DNA of 55,492 nucleotides. Origin: Candidatus Gemmiger excrementigallinarum (GTDB taxonomy: Bacteria; Bacillota; Clostridia; Oscillospirales; Ruminococcaceae). Below, one piece after another: positions 18,082 through 26,269 of this stretch. Location of the stretch: positions 1 to 55,492 of the forward strand of contig DXBP01000055.1 of NCBI GenBank assembly GCA_019116445.1, in the 5' to 3' direction. The translations under genes and the position numbers were made by a program. The notes below the pieces were generated by a model. The model saw only the letters and a list, made by a program, of their open reading frames with translations, ran no database searches and was not told the origin of the DNA. Each line of letters begins with the position of its first letter. Within the stretch, counting starts at the first letter, position 1.

Positions 18082-18110
18082 TTGCATAATCGGATCGAAA
18101 CCTCTATAAT
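18082..18110 (+). promoter_or_regulatory. Promoter of the response regulator-kinase-binding protein operon
   Basis: TTGCAT (18082-18087) and TATAAT (18105-18110) have a 17-bp spacer. The promoter starts right at the end of the preceding terminator and leaves a leader of about 20 bases. Confidence 0.85.
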
Positions 18111-18138
18111 AAAGTCAGCAAACGAAGGAGAAAATCGT

Positions 18139-19404
18139 ATGGCTGATAAAAATATTTACACCGTTGTGGTAGCGGACGACGAGGACGAACTCCGGGACGC
18201 CGTATGCACCATGACTCCCTGGGAAGCCCTGGGTTTCCATCTGGTGGGCAGTGCCAGCAATGGCCTGGATGCGCTGGAACTGGTGGAACGTCTGGAACCG
18301 GATCTGCTGCTGACCGATATCCGGATGCCCTTTATCTCCGGCATTGAGCTGGCCCGGCAGGTGCGTGAGATCCGTCCTGCCATGCACATTGCATTTTTGA
18401 GCGGTTACGATGACTTTGAATACGCCAAACAGGCCATTCAGTACAACATCATCAGCTATATGCTCAAACCGCTGACGATGGACGGCCTGGCGGCGGAGCT
18501 GAAGAATATTCACGAGAAGATCGACCAGCGCTATGCCAGCCTGCGCCACAGTGACCATAACCAGGGGGACCGGGCTGCGTTTCTGATCCCGCTGGTGCTG
18601 GAACATTACGACAGCGCCCCCGAAGGGATGGAAACGACCCTGCGGGAGAACGCCGCCAGTTGCGGCCTGCTGCGTGGCAGCGACGACCGCGGCCTGTTAG
18701 TCGTGCTGACGGCGGCCATGTCGGACGGCGCCCCCTGTGAAGCGGGATTCATCCGGCTGGTGGAACAGCTGGCCAACAAATATCTGCGGCATTTTGTGTT
18801 TTTCTCCAGCGGCCGGACTGTGGCGGTGCTCATCGGCAACCCGTCGGATTTTGACGAATACCTGCATATTCTGGCCGATGAGATCTGCCAGCTGACCGAG
18901 CGTGCCCTGGGCAGGCATGTGCTGGTGGGGGTGGGGCGTCCCGTGGCACAGTTTACCGAGCTCAACGGGGCCTACCGTCAGGCGCTGGAAGCGCTGCATG
19001 CCGCCGAGGAGAGCGAAGGAGGTGTCAGCTTTACGGCGGACACCCGCAAGGGCGGCGGTCTGTGTGAGCGGGCACTGGAGATCATTGAGCAGCACTACAT
19101 GGACGAGGATCTTTCCCTTTCGTCGCTGAGTGCCATGCTGGACGTAAGCCCCAACCATCTGAGCGCCTGCATCAAGAAGACGGCGGGGGAAACCTTCATC
19201 AACATTCTGGTGCGTCGCCGCATGGAGGCCGCCCGTAAGCTGCTTTTGACCACCAATCTGCAGGTGCAGGAGATCGCCCGCCGTGTGGGATACTCCGACC
19301 AGCATTATTTCAGCTATTGCTTCAAAAAATACACCGGTACCTCGCCGGGGGCTTTGCGTCGCCAGCGTGCGGCCCAGGCCGCGGAGGGAGAGGCTGTCGT
19401 ATGA
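18139..19404 (+). CDS. Response regulator with AraC-type DNA-binding domain (YesN-like)
   Basis: The 421-residue regulator has an N-terminal receiver domain: acidic residues 13-14 (VVADDEDE), phospho-acceptor Asp60 in LLTDIRMPF, and the lysine in YMLKPL. A middle region of unknown fold precedes two AraC helix-turn-helix motifs at the C-terminus (LSSLSAMLDVSPNHLSACIK and VQEIARRVGYSDQHYFSYCF). The open frame extends upstream to 18082, but that covers the promoter; the ATG at 18139 has GAAGGAG before it. Its stop overlaps the kinase start (ATGA), so the two are coupled. YesN-type regulators usually control carbohydrate uptake genes. Confidence 0.93.
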   Translation: MADKNIYTVVVADDEDELRDAVCTMTPWEALGFHLVGSASNGLDALELVERLEPDLLLTDIRMPFISGIELARQVREIRPAMHIAFLSGYDDFEYAKQAIQYNIISYMLKPLTMDGLAAELKNIHEKIDQRYASLRHSDHNQGDRAAFLIPLVLEHYDSAPEGMETTLRENAASCGLLRGSDDRGLLVVLTAAMSDGAPCEAGFIRLVEQLANKYLRHFVFFSSGRTVAVLIGNPSDFDEYLHILADEICQLTERALGRHVLVGVGRPVAQFTELNGAYRQALEALHAAEESEGGVSFTADTRKGGGLCERALEIIEQHYMDEDLSLSSLSAMLDVSPNHLSACIKKTAGETFINILVRRRMEAARKLLLTTNLQVQEIARRVGYSDQHYFSYCFKKYTGTSPGALRRQRAAQAAEGEAVV

Positions 19405-21125
19405 AGCGGAAATACCATGCGCCGCGCACAGCACCGCTTATCGTGGTGTTGGTCATGGCGGTGGCAGCGGTCACGCTGCTTGTGTGCGTGGGAACTTTTC
19501 TGCAAAGTTATCGCGCAGCGGTCGTGCAAAGCGCGCGCACCAGCAGCGCTCAGGCAGTCAGTCAGGTCGTGGGCACGGTCAGCAACTATGTGCAAAATCT
19601 GGAAGGAACCATCAATGACGTCATGGCCGAGATGGACACCCCGGAGGAAAGCCGGGATGCCTACCTGAACGCCTGGCTGAACGCCCGCAGCGAAGTGGTG
19701 GCGGTGACGACTTACGATTCGGAAGGAAATCTGCAGGATTGCTGGGCGCTGGAGCACACGCCCCGCAGCGAAATCCTGAAAAACCTTTCCTTCAACCTGA
19801 GTATGGCCCAGTGGTATACCGAGGGGTATATCAGCTCCCCCCATGTGGAATCCATCTTTGAAGGGTATTATCCCTGGGTCGTCACGGTAGTCCGCCCGAT
19901 GCCTCAGGGCAGTTCCGCCAGCTGGGTGGCGGTGGATGTGCGCTTCTCGGGGCTGGGGGCCAGTATCAACGGCGTCGGCATCGGCCAGCACGGGTATTGC
20001 TACCTGATGGACGAGCACGGCAACATGGTGTATCATCCCCAGCAGCAGCTTTTGTATGCGGGCATCAAAAGCGAGGAAGTGGCCCGACTGGCAAATCTGG
20101 CGGACGGCACCTATGTGGAGGACACCGTCATCTACAGCCTGCAGGACGTGCCGGACAGCAACTGGCGGGTGGTCGGTGTCAGCTATATCGACGAAACCGT
20201 CAACGAAAGTTTCTGGCAGATGGTCCGGATTGCGCTGGCTACTTCCGCCATGATCCTGGCGGCGGCCTTGCTGGCGGGGTGGATCATTTCCCGTCTGCTC
20301 AGCCGCCCGCTGCAGCAGCTGGAAACAGCCATGGAACAGTTTGAGCAGGACGCCGACGGTTTTACCTATGAGCCGGTGGCCGGCACGCGGGAAGTACAAG
20401 AATTGTCGGATTCCTTTGGACACATGGTCGGTCGCATCCAGAAATTGATGACGACGGTGCGGGAAGAGGAAATCGACCTGCGCAAGACCGAGCTCAAAGC
20501 GCTGCAGGCACAGATCAACCCGCACTTTTTGTACAACACGCTGGATTCCATTGCCTGGATGTGCGAGCGCGGCAAAAACGCCGATGCGGTCAAAATGGTT
20601 CATGCACTGGCCCGGCTGTTCCGCATCAGCATCAGCCGCGGGCATGAACTCATCCCCATCGAAAAGGAACTGCAGCATGCGGAGTCCTACCTTCTGATCC
20701 AGAAGTTCCGCTACAAAAACCAGTTTACCTACCATTTTACGGTGGACGAAAGCTGTCTGCACTGTCTTTGCAACAAGATCACCCTGCAGCCGATCATTGA
20801 AAACTCCATCACCCACGGGTTGGATCTGCTGGTGGACCCCGGACACATTGAAATCGAGGTCTGTGCCGACGGGGAGGATATTCTCTTCAAGGTGACCGAT
20901 GACGGCATCGGTATGTCCCAGGAACAGGTGGCGGAACTCTTGAAAAATGAGCCGAGTGACCGTACCGGCATCGGCATCAAGAATGTGAACGACCGGCTGC
21001 GGATCTATTTCGGGCCGCAGTATGGTATGTCCATTGATAGCGTACCCGATGAGGGTACCACCGTTACGATCCGGATGCCGCGTGTGCCGGAAGACCGGGA
21101 GGGCGATTATGATAAGACACATTAA
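19401..21125 (+). CDS. YesM-type sensor histidine kinase
   Basis: This 574-residue kinase has a membrane segment at about 12-33, an extracytoplasmic sensor domain of the dCache type (about 35-270), a second membrane segment (275-297), a HAMP region, the His_kinase module with His375 in QINPHFLYNT, and a HATPase domain with ITLQPIIENS as N box and DDGIGM and GIGIKNVNDRL as G boxes. The track frame extends 28 codons upstream into the previous gene; the ATG at 19401 is preferred because it overlaps the regulator stop. It probably phosphorylates the product of the preceding gene and may be gated by the binding lipoprotein encoded next. Confidence 0.94.
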   Translation: MKRKYHAPRTAPLIVVLVMAVAAVTLLVCVGTFLQSYRAAVVQSARTSSAQAVSQVVGTVSNYVQNLEGTINDVMAEMDTPEESRDAYLNAWLNARSEVVAVTTYDSEGNLQDCWALEHTPRSEILKNLSFNLSMAQWYTEGYISSPHVESIFEGYYPWVVTVVRPMPQGSSASWVAVDVRFSGLGASINGVGIGQHGYCYLMDEHGNMVYHPQQQLLYAGIKSEEVARLANLADGTYVEDTVIYSLQDVPDSNWRVVGVSYIDETVNESFWQMVRIALATSAMILAAALLAGWIISRLLSRPLQQLETAMEQFEQDADGFTYEPVAGTREVQELSDSFGHMVGRIQKLMTTVREEEIDLRKTELKALQAQINPHFLYNTLDSIAWMCERGKNADAVKMVHALARLFRISISRGHELIPIEKELQHAESYLLIQKFRYKNQFTYHFTVDESCLHCLCNKITLQPIIENSITHGLDLLVDPGHIEIEVCADGEDILFKVTDDGIGMSQEQVAELLKNEPSDRTGIGIKNVNDRLRIYFGPQYGMSIDSVPDEGTTVTIRMPRVPEDREGDYDKTH

Positions 21126-22083
21126 GCGCCTGCCGGTGCTGTTGCTGGCCCTTTGCCTGCTGGCAGGCTGCACTTCGGCCGGCACACAGGATGCCGCTGC
21201 AACGCGGTATAAAGTGGCATTGGTGGCCAAATCCACCAAAACGGATTTCTGGAAAGCGGTGTTTGTGGGGGCCGAGGCTGCGGCAACGGAGTACAATATG
21301 GACCTGACCATCGACGGTCCGGAAACCGAGGAAGATTACGAAACCCAGAACGAGATGATCGCCCAGGCGGTGGAAAACGGCGCCCAGGCACTGGTGTTCT
21401 CGGCCATTGACTTTGATGCCAACGCACCGGCCATTGAGGAAGCCGCACAAGCGGGCGTCAAGATCGTAGTCATCGACTCTGCCGTAAATTCCGAGAAAGT
21501 GGCAACCTACATCGGCACAGACAACTACAGTGCCGGGCAGATGGCGGCTCAGGCCGCGCTGAAGGGGGCGACCGGTGCGCTGAAAGTAGGCATTGTCAAC
21601 TACGATGTGAACAGCGCCAACGGTCAGGACCGTGAGCGCGGTGCGGTGGATACCTTCGCGGACAGCGGCCGTGCCGAGATCGTGGCTACCATCCATACCC
21701 TGGCGGAAGCTGCCAGCGCCAAACGGGATACGCTGGAGATGCTGCGTGCCCATCCGGAGATCAACGTCCTGCTGGCGTTCAATGAACCCACCAGTGTGGG
21801 TGCTGCCCAGGCGGTGGAGGAAATGAATCTGCAGGATGACCTGTGTATGGTGGCGTTTGACTCCAATCTGGCTACGGTGGATGCGCTGCAGACCGGTGTG
21901 GTGGATGCGCTGGTGATCCAGAATATGTACGAAATGGGCTATTTTGGCGTGGAGAGCGCCTATAAACTGTTGAGCGGGCAGCGAAACAGCGTGGAAAAGC
22001 ACGTGGACACAGCGACCCGCGTCATCAACCGTGACAATCTGTTTGACCTGGACAGTCAGAAAGTGTTGTTCCCGGTATCGTAA
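21109..22083 (+). CDS. Sugar-binding lipoprotein (RbsB-like), probably a sensor partner
   Basis: The 324-residue product has a lipoprotein signal with lipobox LLAGC (Cys21) followed by a type I periplasmic-binding protein of the ribose/galactose group (KVALVAKSTKTDFWKAV; VVIDSAVNSEKV; YIGTDNYSAGQMAA). It starts inside the end of the kinase gene, a 17-bp overlap, with GGGAGGG as ribosome binding site. No permease or ATPase follows; a terminator does. The layout matches systems such as XylFII-LytS in Clostridium, where a binding protein presents the ligand to the kinase. That role is inferred from context. Confidence 0.9.
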   Translation: MIRHIKRLPVLLLALCLLAGCTSAGTQDAAATRYKVALVAKSTKTDFWKAVFVGAEAAATEYNMDLTIDGPETEEDYETQNEMIAQAVENGAQALVFSAIDFDANAPAIEEAAQAGVKIVVIDSAVNSEKVATYIGTDNYSAGQMAAQAALKGATGALKVGIVNYDVNSANGQDRERGAVDTFADSGRAEIVATIHTLAEAASAKRDTLEMLRAHPEINVLLAFNEPTSVGAAQAVEEMNLQDDLCMVAFDSNLATVDALQTGVVDALVIQNMYEMGYFGVESAYKLLSGQRNSVEKHVDTATRVINRDNLFDLDSQKVLFPVS

Positions 22084-22103
22084 CCTATATAACAGATATA
22101 ACA

Positions 22104-22146
22104 GAAAATCCCTCGCCGCAGAACTTCTGCAGCGAGGGATTTTGTT
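22104..22146. terminator. Bidirectional terminator between the binding lipoprotein and the flavin reductase
   Basis: AAAATCCCTCGC and GCGAGGGATTTT pair around an inner GCAGAA/TTCTGC stem. Both flanks are T-rich on their own strand, so it can end both convergent operons. Confidence 0.9.
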
Positions 22147-22158
22147 GTATCCATCCGA

Positions 22159-22734
22159 TTACCGGCGGCGGGGTTTGCGTTTGCGCACACTGTAGCCAAA
22201 GGTGCCCAGGCGGCGGCCCAGTGCCAGATAGTCCCCGTGGGAATACACGATCAGCTTGGCTTTGTTCAGGCAGAGTTTGCCGTCCTCATTCAGCAGGGAT
22301 TCATCTACATCCACGGCCACGCACTCCGCCAGGAACAGGTCATGGCTGCCCAGCGGGATCACCTGGGTGACTTTGCACTCCAGGTTCAGGGGGCTTTCTT
22401 CCACCAGAACGGTATCGACCTTGGAGGCCGGGGCAGGGGTCAGCTTCATGGCGGCGAACTTGTCCACGTCCCGGCCGCTCTTCACGCCGCACCAGTCCAC
22501 CGCACGCACCAGCGATTCGGTGGGCAGATTCACGACGAACTCGCCGCTCTCTTTGATGAGGTGATGGCTGTACCGCTCGGGCCGCACGCTGATGGAGAGC
22601 ATGGGCGGCTGGGTGCAGATGGTACCGCACCAGCCCACGGTGATCAAATTCGGCTTGTCGGGGCTGCCGCAGCTGACCAGTACCGGCGGTTCGGGATTGA
22701 GCAGGGTAGAACCCTTCCACACCTGACGGCTCAT
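22159..22734 (-). CDS. Flavin reductase family protein (FMN-binding split barrel)
   Basis: The 191-residue protein matches the DIM6/NTAB flavin-reductase-like group: PVLVSCGSPDKPNLITVGWCGTICTQPP and the SVRPERYSHHLIKESGEFVVNLP segment form the split barrel that holds FMN. Substrates in this group vary and none can be assigned. The C-terminus ends in a basic RKRKPRRR tail. Its ATG overlaps the stop of the preceding glycosyltransferase (ATGA) and has AAGGAGG in front, so it is the last gene of that operon although its function looks unrelated. Confidence 0.87.
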   Translation of the reverse strand: MSRQVWKGSTLLNPEPPVLVSCGSPDKPNLITVGWCGTICTQPPMLSISVRPERYSHHLIKESGEFVVNLPTESLVRAVDWCGVKSGRDVDKFAAMKLTPAPASKVDTVLVEESPLNLECKVTQVIPLGSHDLFLAECVAVDVDESLLNEDGKLCLNKAKLIVYSHGDYLALGRRLGTFGYSVRKRKPRRR

Positions 22735-23717
22735 GCGTCCTCCTCCTTGCTGCGCTCAAAATTGGGGGTCGTTTCGCTGATGATATAGCGCGGACGCTGC
22801 TTGGTTTCCATGTAGATCTTGCCGATGTATTCACCGATCACGCCCAGGCAGATCAGCTGCACGCCGGACACAAAACAGATGATGCTCGTGGTGCTGGCCC
22901 AGCCGGAAACCGTCATGCCCAGCGCCGCTTCGATCACGGCCCACAGCACGCCGATAAAACTCACCAGCGCCACCACCACGCCAAAGCCGGTGATAAAACG
23001 GATGGGCTTGATGGACAGGCTGGTGATGCCGTCAAAAGCCAGGGAGAGCATTTTGGAAAGAGGATAGTGGCTTTCCCCGGCCAGGCGTTCGTGGCGCTCA
23101 TAGGTCACGCAGGTGGATTTGAAGCCCACCAGCGGCACCATGCCCCGCAGGAACAGATTCACTTCCTTGAAACGGGCAAACTCCTGCAGCACCCGGGCGC
23201 TCATCAGGCGGTAATCCGCATGGTTAAAGACCACTTCGGCCCCCATGGCGTTGAGCAGTTTGTAAAAACTTTCAGCGGTAAAACGCTTGAAAAAGGTATC
23301 GGTGTCGCGCTTGCTGCGTACGCCGTACACCACATCGCAGCCGTCGCGGTAGGCATCCACCATGCCGTCCATGGCGTTTATATCATCCTGGCCGTCGCAG
23401 TCGATGGAGATCGTGATGTCGCAGCGGTCTTTCGCTTCCATCAGCCCGGCCAGCACGGCGTTCTGGTGTCCCCGGTTGCGGCTCTGGCAGATGCCGACGT
23501 AATGGGGATCGGAAGCGGCCAGTTCGTTGATGATGCTCCAGGTGCGGTCCTTGGAGCCGTCGTTCACGAACAGGACCCGGCTGTCGGGGCTGATCTTCCC
23601 GGCAGCGGACAGATCGGTGATTTTTTTCAGGAACTGCGGTGCCGTAATGGGCAGCACTTCCTGTTCGTTGTAACAGGGGATGATGATGTAGAGAACGGGT
23701 GTTTGACGGTTTTCCAT
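22731..23717 (-). CDS. GT2 glycosyltransferase, polyprenyl-phosphate type (GtrB/DPM1-like)
   Basis: The 328-residue enzyme has an N-terminal GT-A domain with IIPCYNEQEV, the metal-binding DCDGQDD motif and a HADYRLMSARVL stretch typical of the GtrB/ArnC/DPM1 group, then two membrane segments near the C-terminus (about 240-265 and 275-300). Such enzymes move a sugar onto undecaprenyl phosphate on the inner face for use by GT-C enzymes outside. That fits the polytopic membrane protein encoded just upstream (23727-25374), its likely partner; the gap is only 9 bp. Confidence 0.92.
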   Translation of the reverse strand: MENRQTPVLYIIIPCYNEQEVLPITAPQFLKKITDLSAAGKISPDSRVLFVNDGSKDRTWSIINELAASDPHYVGICQSRNRGHQNAVLAGLMEAKDRCDITISIDCDGQDDINAMDGMVDAYRDGCDVVYGVRSKRDTDTFFKRFTAESFYKLLNAMGAEVVFNHADYRLMSARVLQEFARFKEVNLFLRGMVPLVGFKSTCVTYERHERLAGESHYPLSKMLSLAFDGITSLSIKPIRFITGFGVVVALVSFIGVLWAVIEAALGMTVSGWASTTSIICFVSGVQLICLGVIGEYIGKIYMETKQRPRYIISETTPNFERSKEEDA

Positions 23718-23726
23718 GATAATACC

Positions 23727-25374
23727 TCAGTCAGAAAAATCGGAACGCATGGCTTCATACGAGGGATATCCAAAGGCGATGCAGTTGTCGTCCTCGTACT
23801 CCACGGTGCCTTGATCGAGCACCTGGGAAGGTGTTGTATACTCGGCTTCTTTTTTGTTGAAAAGCAGGAATACGGGACCTTCGGGAACCATGTCGAAATG
23901 ATCGGCTACCTGCAGCCATTCATACAGATTGTCGGGATCAGTAACATCCTCTCCGGGTTTCCAGACGCGAATATCGAATGCGCCGTTGGAAAGTTCCACC
24001 ATCACGTTGGCGTTCCAGAAGGTGGCGTAGCCTTCGGTGTAACCGGCCACGCGCAGCGCGGCCACGGCGGCTTCCTGGCTGGAGGTCATGTTTTTGGGCC
24101 AGAGCTCGGTGTAATAATCATTTCCGCACCAAAGCAGCAGTGCGGCCATACCGCCCAGCAAGGCGCCGCGCCAGAGGCGGCAGCGAGGCAGGCGATACAG
24201 GTAATCCACAGCCACCGGCATCATCAGCACGACCACGGGGATGTTGTACCGGGTATAGTATACCATATCGGTAAAAAGGTACAACCCTTCATAGGCCAAA
24301 AAGGCGAAGAATGCCAGCAGATAAAACAAGCGCTCAGCCAGTGTGTAACGCTGGGGGCAGCGGGCCAGAGAAAGAAAGGCACAAATCAGGATGAACAGTG
24401 CCAGAAAGCAAAAAGCATTATAAAAAAAGCTGGGTGGAAGTCACATATTCCCCGGTCTGGAAACCGAAACTCTCCAGCCATCCGAAGAACAGCCGTTCCA
24501 GGTGCTCGCCATCAAAGGCAGCAAAGTGGACACCTTCCTGGCTGGTATAGTGGTAGTGGTACCGCAGCACACGGGTGTTCAGCAGCCAGCCGCCCAAAGT
24601 GGCAGCGGTTGCGGCCAGGCTGCCGATAAGAAGTCGGCGCTCCGGGATTGCAAGGCCGGGCAACGTGGCATCTGCTTTCGGCCGGGAATACACAAAACAC
24701 AGGAACAGGGCCGCCAGGACGAGAGGTAAATAGAAAGTCAGCACCTGGCGCAGCCCGTTCATACCGATGAGAAAGGAGAACGCTGCCTGGAACACCAGCA
24801 GAAGAATCCGGGTACGACGACGGTCACTGCGGATGTACTGCAGCAGCATACCCAGGCTCAGAAAGCTGGCAAACAGGTGGGGCGGATAGCTGACCGTAAG
24901 CAATGTGATCCGGAAATACACCTCGGACATCGGCATCATCAGCAGCGTGCCGATAGCGGGGAACAACGAACCGATCCCTGCCTGACGGCAGAAGTACCAG
25001 CAGGAAGCCAACATCCCCAACAGGATAATGGCGGTGCCGATGGTGCGAACCTGCAGCCAGTTGTCAAACAGGAAAAACAGCGGTGCAAAGACCAGATGAT
25101 TGTGGAATACGCGCAGTTCTGTGGAGTAGAACCAGTTGGTGGAAAGCAGGGTGTGCTCTTTGCGCAGCACATAACCAAGGAGCAGGTCACTGCTCATGTC
25201 GGAATCCAGCAGGTAGTACATCCGTCCCTGAATGACCTGCCAGGTGCGCAGGCAGGCGTAGAGCAGGCAGGCCCAGGAAAAAACGAGCCAGAGATAGTGC
25301 CAGCGCTTTTCGCGCTGCAGCACGGGACGCGGCAGCGAAAGAAGCTGCTGTTTGCATTGCAAGAGAAAACCCAT
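23727..25374 (-). pseudogene. Polytopic membrane protein, possible GT-C glycosyltransferase, split by a +1 frameshift in a T7 run
   Basis: Two minus-strand frames (25374-24418 and 24329-23727) join exactly if one base is removed from a run of seven T (plus strand A7 at 24422-24428). Read that way, the frame passes without a stop through a further hydrophobic stretch into the second part and gives about 548 residues. As sequenced, translation stops at TAA 24418-24420 after the TSTQLFL end. The first part has eight or so membrane segments and an early charged loop with DSDMSSDLLLGYVLR, as in GT-C enzymes; the C-terminal part is extracytoplasmic. The frame begins at 25386, but GGAGG (25379-25383) overlaps that codon, so the ATG at 25374 is the start. 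It may be a sequencing error, a true mutation or a slippage site. Confidence 0.8.
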
Positions 25375-25399
25375 ACAATCCTCCATGATTTACATTCTC

Positions 25400-25420
25400 C
25401 GGCCGGGAACCGACCGGCCG
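25400..25420 (-). other. Hairpin in the leader of the frameshifted membrane protein
   Basis: CGGCCGG and CCGGCCG form a perfect seven-pair GC stem with a seven-base loop. No T tail follows on the minus strand, so it is a leader structure rather than a terminator. Confidence 0.4.
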
Positions 25421-25450
25421 CAACAATCCAAACCGATCAGAAATGAATTC

Positions 25451-25480
25451 ATTATATCACACAAGAAGCGGCAACTTCAA
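25451..25480 (-). promoter_or_regulatory. Promoter of the membrane protein-GT2-flavin reductase operon
   Basis: Minus strand TTGAAG (25475-25480) and TATAAT (25451-25456) have an 18-bp spacer, and TGA before TATAAT gives an extended -10. The -35 touches the stop codon of the upstream crp-like gene. Confidence 0.75.
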
Positions 25481-26173
25481 TCACTGCGCCATGGAACGCA
25501 GCCGGTCGGGGTCCAGCAGTTTGAAGCTGCGGCGGAAGAGCGCCAGCAGACCTTCCTCCTGCATACGGCCCAACTCCCGGCACAGGGCGCTGCGGTCACA
25601 GTTCAGGTAGGAGGCCAGCTCCCCCCGGGTCAGCGGTGTGTCGAAGGTGTCGGCCCCGGCTTCCTCCCGCTGCTCCAGCAGCCACAGACAGATGCGGCCG
25701 CGCAGGCTTTTGCAGCACAGCAGTTCCAGGCGGCGGTCCAGGGCAAAGTATTTGCTGCTGATGGTCTGCAGCCAGTTGTGCAGCAATTGCAGGTGGGCAG
25801 GGTGCAGGGCGCCGCAGGGACGCAGCAGCGCTTCACAGGGCAGATACAGCACCAGGCAGGGCAGCGCGGCTGTCACGTTCACGGGGCTTTTGTTGTGGCT
25901 GCCGGCCAGTACATCGGCAAATACGCCGCCCGGTCCCATGTGCGCCATGACCACGGCGGTGCCGTCGGGCATGGGTTTGGCGGCTACGATCTCACCTTCC
26001 AGTACGATGCCGACCTCGGTGGTTTCATACCCGGCCAGCAGCAAAAGCTCTCCCCGTTCATAGCGGCGCACGTGGGGGGCAAAACAGTCGGTCAGGGTCT
26101 GCAGGTCGCTGTCCCGCATACCCTGAAACAGGCTGGTGCTGCGCAGAACGTTATAGTAAGGGGTATAGTCCAT
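25481..26173 (-). CDS. Crp/Fnr family transcriptional regulator
   Basis: The 230-residue protein has a cyclic-nucleotide-like effector domain (RYERGELLLLAGYETTEVGIVLEGEI, residues 39-64; MGPGGVFADVLAG) and a C-terminal winged helix with LTRGELASYLNCDRSALCRELGRM. The N-terminal Cys cluster of Fnr is absent, so it is not an iron-sulfur oxygen sensor. The effector is unknown. The longer open frame upstream runs antisense through the ABC transporter genes and is ignored; the ATG at 26173 follows GAGGTG. It is divergent from the transporter with a palindromic operator between them, which suggests it controls both itself and the transporter. Confidence 0.92.
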   Translation of the reverse strand: MDYTPYYNVLRSTSLFQGMRDSDLQTLTDCFAPHVRRYERGELLLLAGYETTEVGIVLEGEIVAAKPMPDGTAVVMAHMGPGGVFADVLAGSHNKSPVNVTAALPCLVLYLPCEALLRPCGALHPAHLQLLHNWLQTISSKYFALDRRLELLCCKSLRGRICLWLLEQREEAGADTFDTPLTRGELASYLNCDRSALCRELGRMQEEGLLALFRRSFKLLDPDRLRSMAQ

Positions 26174-26191
26174 AGGGCACCTCATGCAAAA

Positions 26192-26209
26192 CTGTTGCCT
26201 TGGCAACAG
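26192..26209. promoter_or_regulatory. Palindromic operator between the Crp/Fnr gene and the ABC transporter
   Basis: CTGTTGCC and GGCAACAG are perfect 8-bp arms around TT. The site lies about 7-24 bases after the predicted crp transcription start and upstream of the transporter -10, so binding could repress the regulator gene and act on the transporter promoter. Its sequence differs from the E. coli CRP and FNR consensus but has the right size and symmetry for a Crp/Fnr dimer. Confidence 0.7.
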
Positions 26210-26222
26210 ACAATTTTTTAAC

Positions 26223-26251
26223 ATTATAGTATAGTGGTGCCGCAAATGCAA
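26223..26251 (-). promoter_or_regulatory. Promoter of the Crp/Fnr gene
   Basis: Minus strand TTGCAT (26246-26251) and TATAAT (26223-26228) have a 17-bp spacer. A plus-strand TATAGT (26225-26230) for the transporter overlaps this -10, so the two divergent promoters probably compete; its candidate -35 TTGGCA (26200-26205) lies in the palindrome with a long 19-bp spacer. Confidence 0.75.
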
Positions 26252-26269
26252 TAAGGAGGAAAAGGACTT

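Noticed and set aside
19314-21311. 665-codon frame antisense to the kinase and lipoprotein genes
   Set aside because: High GC and codon bias create long antisense frames; it has no promoter or recognised domain and the plus-strand genes are clear.
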